Assembly (NCBI GenBank): GCA_964415465.1
Contig: CAYQAL010000039.1
Coordinates: forward strand, 1-6,103
Reading direction: 5' to 3'
DNA: 6,103 nt
Source: JAGOTP01 sp964415465
GTDB lineage: Bacteria; Patescibacteriota; Patescibacteriia; 2-12-FULL-60-25
The notes beneath the pieces are model-generated. The model made no database searches. It was not told where the DNA came from and was given only the letters and a program-made list of their open reading frames with translations. The position numbers and the translations under genes were made by a program. Shown here piece by piece: positions 4,898-6,103 of this stretch. The first letter of the stretch is position 1, and each line of letters opens with the position of its first letter.

Positions 4898-6103
4898 TCA
4901 GCGCGAGGCCGAGTTGCCGACGGTGTACCACGGGACCACGTAGCAGGTCCCGTTCCGCGCGCCGGCCTCGATGTTGGCGCGCGAGTCCGACCAGCCGTGG
5001 AACTGGTAGCAGGTAGGCTCACACGGCGGCTGGTTGAGCGTGTTGAGCGCACAACGCCGGCGCGTGTCCGAGTCGAACGCCGTCGAGGCGCCGGGTGCGG
5101 ATGAGGACGTCGTCTGAGCCGTTGCCGTAGCAGAACGCGCGGTCGACGGGTGCATCGGGATCTGCAGAACCGTCGCGATGGCCGCGAAGGACCCCGGGAA
5201 CAGGAGGATCGTCACAAAGACGTACCACATGACCAGGAAGTACTTCTTGGTGATCTTGTCGGCGACCTTGGATGCTCCGTACATCAAGCCGGCGATGATG
5301 ACGCCGACGATGGCGCCGACAAGGATGAACTTGAACCAGGCCAGGGTGCCCATGCCCGTGAGGTCGTGGCGCACGTAGCGGTAGATGGCCTTGGCGGGGT
5401 CCGTCACCCAGTGCCAGATCGCGATGAAGACGCGCGGGATCCGGAGGATCCAGTGGTAGGGGCCCGGGCCGCCGCCATAGCCGTTGCCCCCGGTGAGCAT
5501 GTAGTAGATCGACGGGTAGGAGGTGACGAGCCCCACCCCCGTGAACCACAGCGGCAGGCGCTCGCGCCGGATGTTGGGGTTGAACACCGTGAAGTAGAGC
5601 AGGGTGATGACGCTGCTCGTCATGATGTTGTAGCCCGTGGCCCGGATGGTGACCGTGTAGGTCGCGTGCTCCAGGATCACCACGATGGTGAGGAGCGACG
5701 CGACCAACCACGATACCAGGATGCTCTGCGCTCGGTAGCCGAGCGCTTCGAACGCGGTCACGTTGGGCGCGTGGCCGCGGGCGGCCGCCTCCCTCAGACG
5801 GCGCTCCCGAACCTCACCGACAGTGGTATTCGGGTCCGCCGCCGCCTGGATCAGATCCGTCATCATCACCGTCAGGTGCTCCGCGTGGAGCCCGATGAAG
5901 GTGATGAGGTGCCCCAGGATGATGAGTCCCAGGACCGGGATCGGCACCAGCAGGAAGAACAGCAGCAGGCAGGGCACCACGTGGTGGTACCGCACGTTGC
6001 TGAAGTTGTAGGCCTCGTCCGCGTAGGCCGCGTACTCGGCGTAGACCGAGGGCCAGCGGTGGTAGAGGTCGTGCCACTCGTGCATCTTCTGCGCGGTGAT
6101 GAC
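4898..6103 (-). CDS. Polytopic membrane protein with Cys-containing C-terminal tail, 5' end outside the window
   Basis: I do not recognise this family. From the ATG at 6085 it has 395 residues, but the frame stays open to the window edge and no good Shine-Dalgarno precedes that ATG, so the true start is probably further out. Six hydrophobic segments lie at about residues 36-66, 122-145, 152-168, 178-198, 250-272 and 282-309. Between the first two is a charged stretch (EVRERRLREAAARG). After the last comes a Ser/Thr/Ala linker (313-338), then a tail with C345, C355, C359 and C381. If the tail faces outside, these could form two disulphides. The N-terminus is rich in Tyr, Trp and His. The gene is strongly GC-rich (70% in one sampled line), like the oxygenase, and ends at a TGA followed by the hairpin module and terminator. 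Confidence 0.75.
   Translation of the reverse strand, partial: VITAQKMHEWHDLYHRWPSVYAEYAAYADEAYNFSNVRYHHVVPCLLLFFLLVPIPVLGLIILGHLITFIGLHAEHLTVMMTDLIQAAADPNTTVGEVRERRLREAAARGHAPNVTAFEALGYRAQSILVSWLVASLLTIVVILEHATYTVTIRATGYNIMTSSVITLLYFTVFNPNIRRERLPLWFTGVGLVTSYPSIYYMLTGGNGYGGGPGPYHWILRIPRVFIAIWHWVTDPAKAIYRYVRHDLTGMGTLAWFKFILVGAIVGVIIAGLMYGASKVADKITKKYFLVMWYVFVTILLFPGSFAAIATVLQIPMHPSTARSATATAQTTSSSAPGASTAFDSDTRRRCALNTLNQPPCEPTCYQFHGWSDSRANIEAGARNGTCYVVPWYTVGNSASR

Noticed and set aside
5019..5711. 230-codon minus-strand ORF inside the membrane-protein gene
   Set aside because: It is a frame-shifted shadow rich in His, Arg, Pro and Gly. The overlapping frame has clear membrane helices and natural composition.
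1..6103. CRISPR array or toxin-antitoxin/defence cassette
   Set aside because: There is no regularly spaced direct repeat, and no nuclease, helicase, transposase or toxin-like protein was recognised.

Overview
This is a 6.1 kb bacterial window with a mosaic base composition. Sampled 60-base lines are about 45-50% GC in the DUF2975, O-antigen-ligase-like and COQ7-like genes. They reach 70-75% GC in two minus-strand genes: an isopenicillin-N-synthase-like oxygenase, and a polytopic membrane protein cut off by the right edge. Small compact genes, an encoded CCA on the tRNA and orphan proteins would suit a Patescibacteria-type genome. That placement is a guess; no marker gene here fixes the taxonomy.

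Layout from left to right: a 157-bp upstream region with a sigma70-like promoter; a plus-strand DUF2975-type four-helix membrane protein (158-658); a bidirectional terminator; and a minus-strand tRNA-Ser(CGA) (691-781). A gene-poor stretch with an imperfect palindrome (782-1027) leads into a high-GC, minus-strand 2-oxoglutarate/Fe(II)-type oxygenase (1028-2209) with a very strong Shine-Dalgarno and a hairpin-rich leader. Next is a minus-strand O-antigen ligase/polymerase-family membrane protein (2298-3554). Divergently, on the plus strand, lie a small unknown protein (about 3631-4029) and a COQ7/ferritin-like di-iron protein (3965-4465) that overlaps it by 65 bp. A 430-bp non-coding, hairpin-dense zone (4466-4897) separates these from a minus-strand membrane protein with a Cys-containing tail (4898 to the window end).

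No single pathway links the genes. Two themes stand out. First, two unrelated non-haem iron folds that normally activate O2 (a double-stranded beta-helix oxygenase and a four-helix di-iron protein) sit within 3 kb of each other. Second, the convergent intergenic zone holds at least eight stem-loops. Four lie toward the plus-strand gene and end in a UUCG-capped terminator. Four more, plus a 74-nt terminator-like hairpin, lie on the membrane-protein side. Two of the latter have exactly complementary 6-nt loops, a possible kissing pair. That zone is the best candidate for something undescribed.
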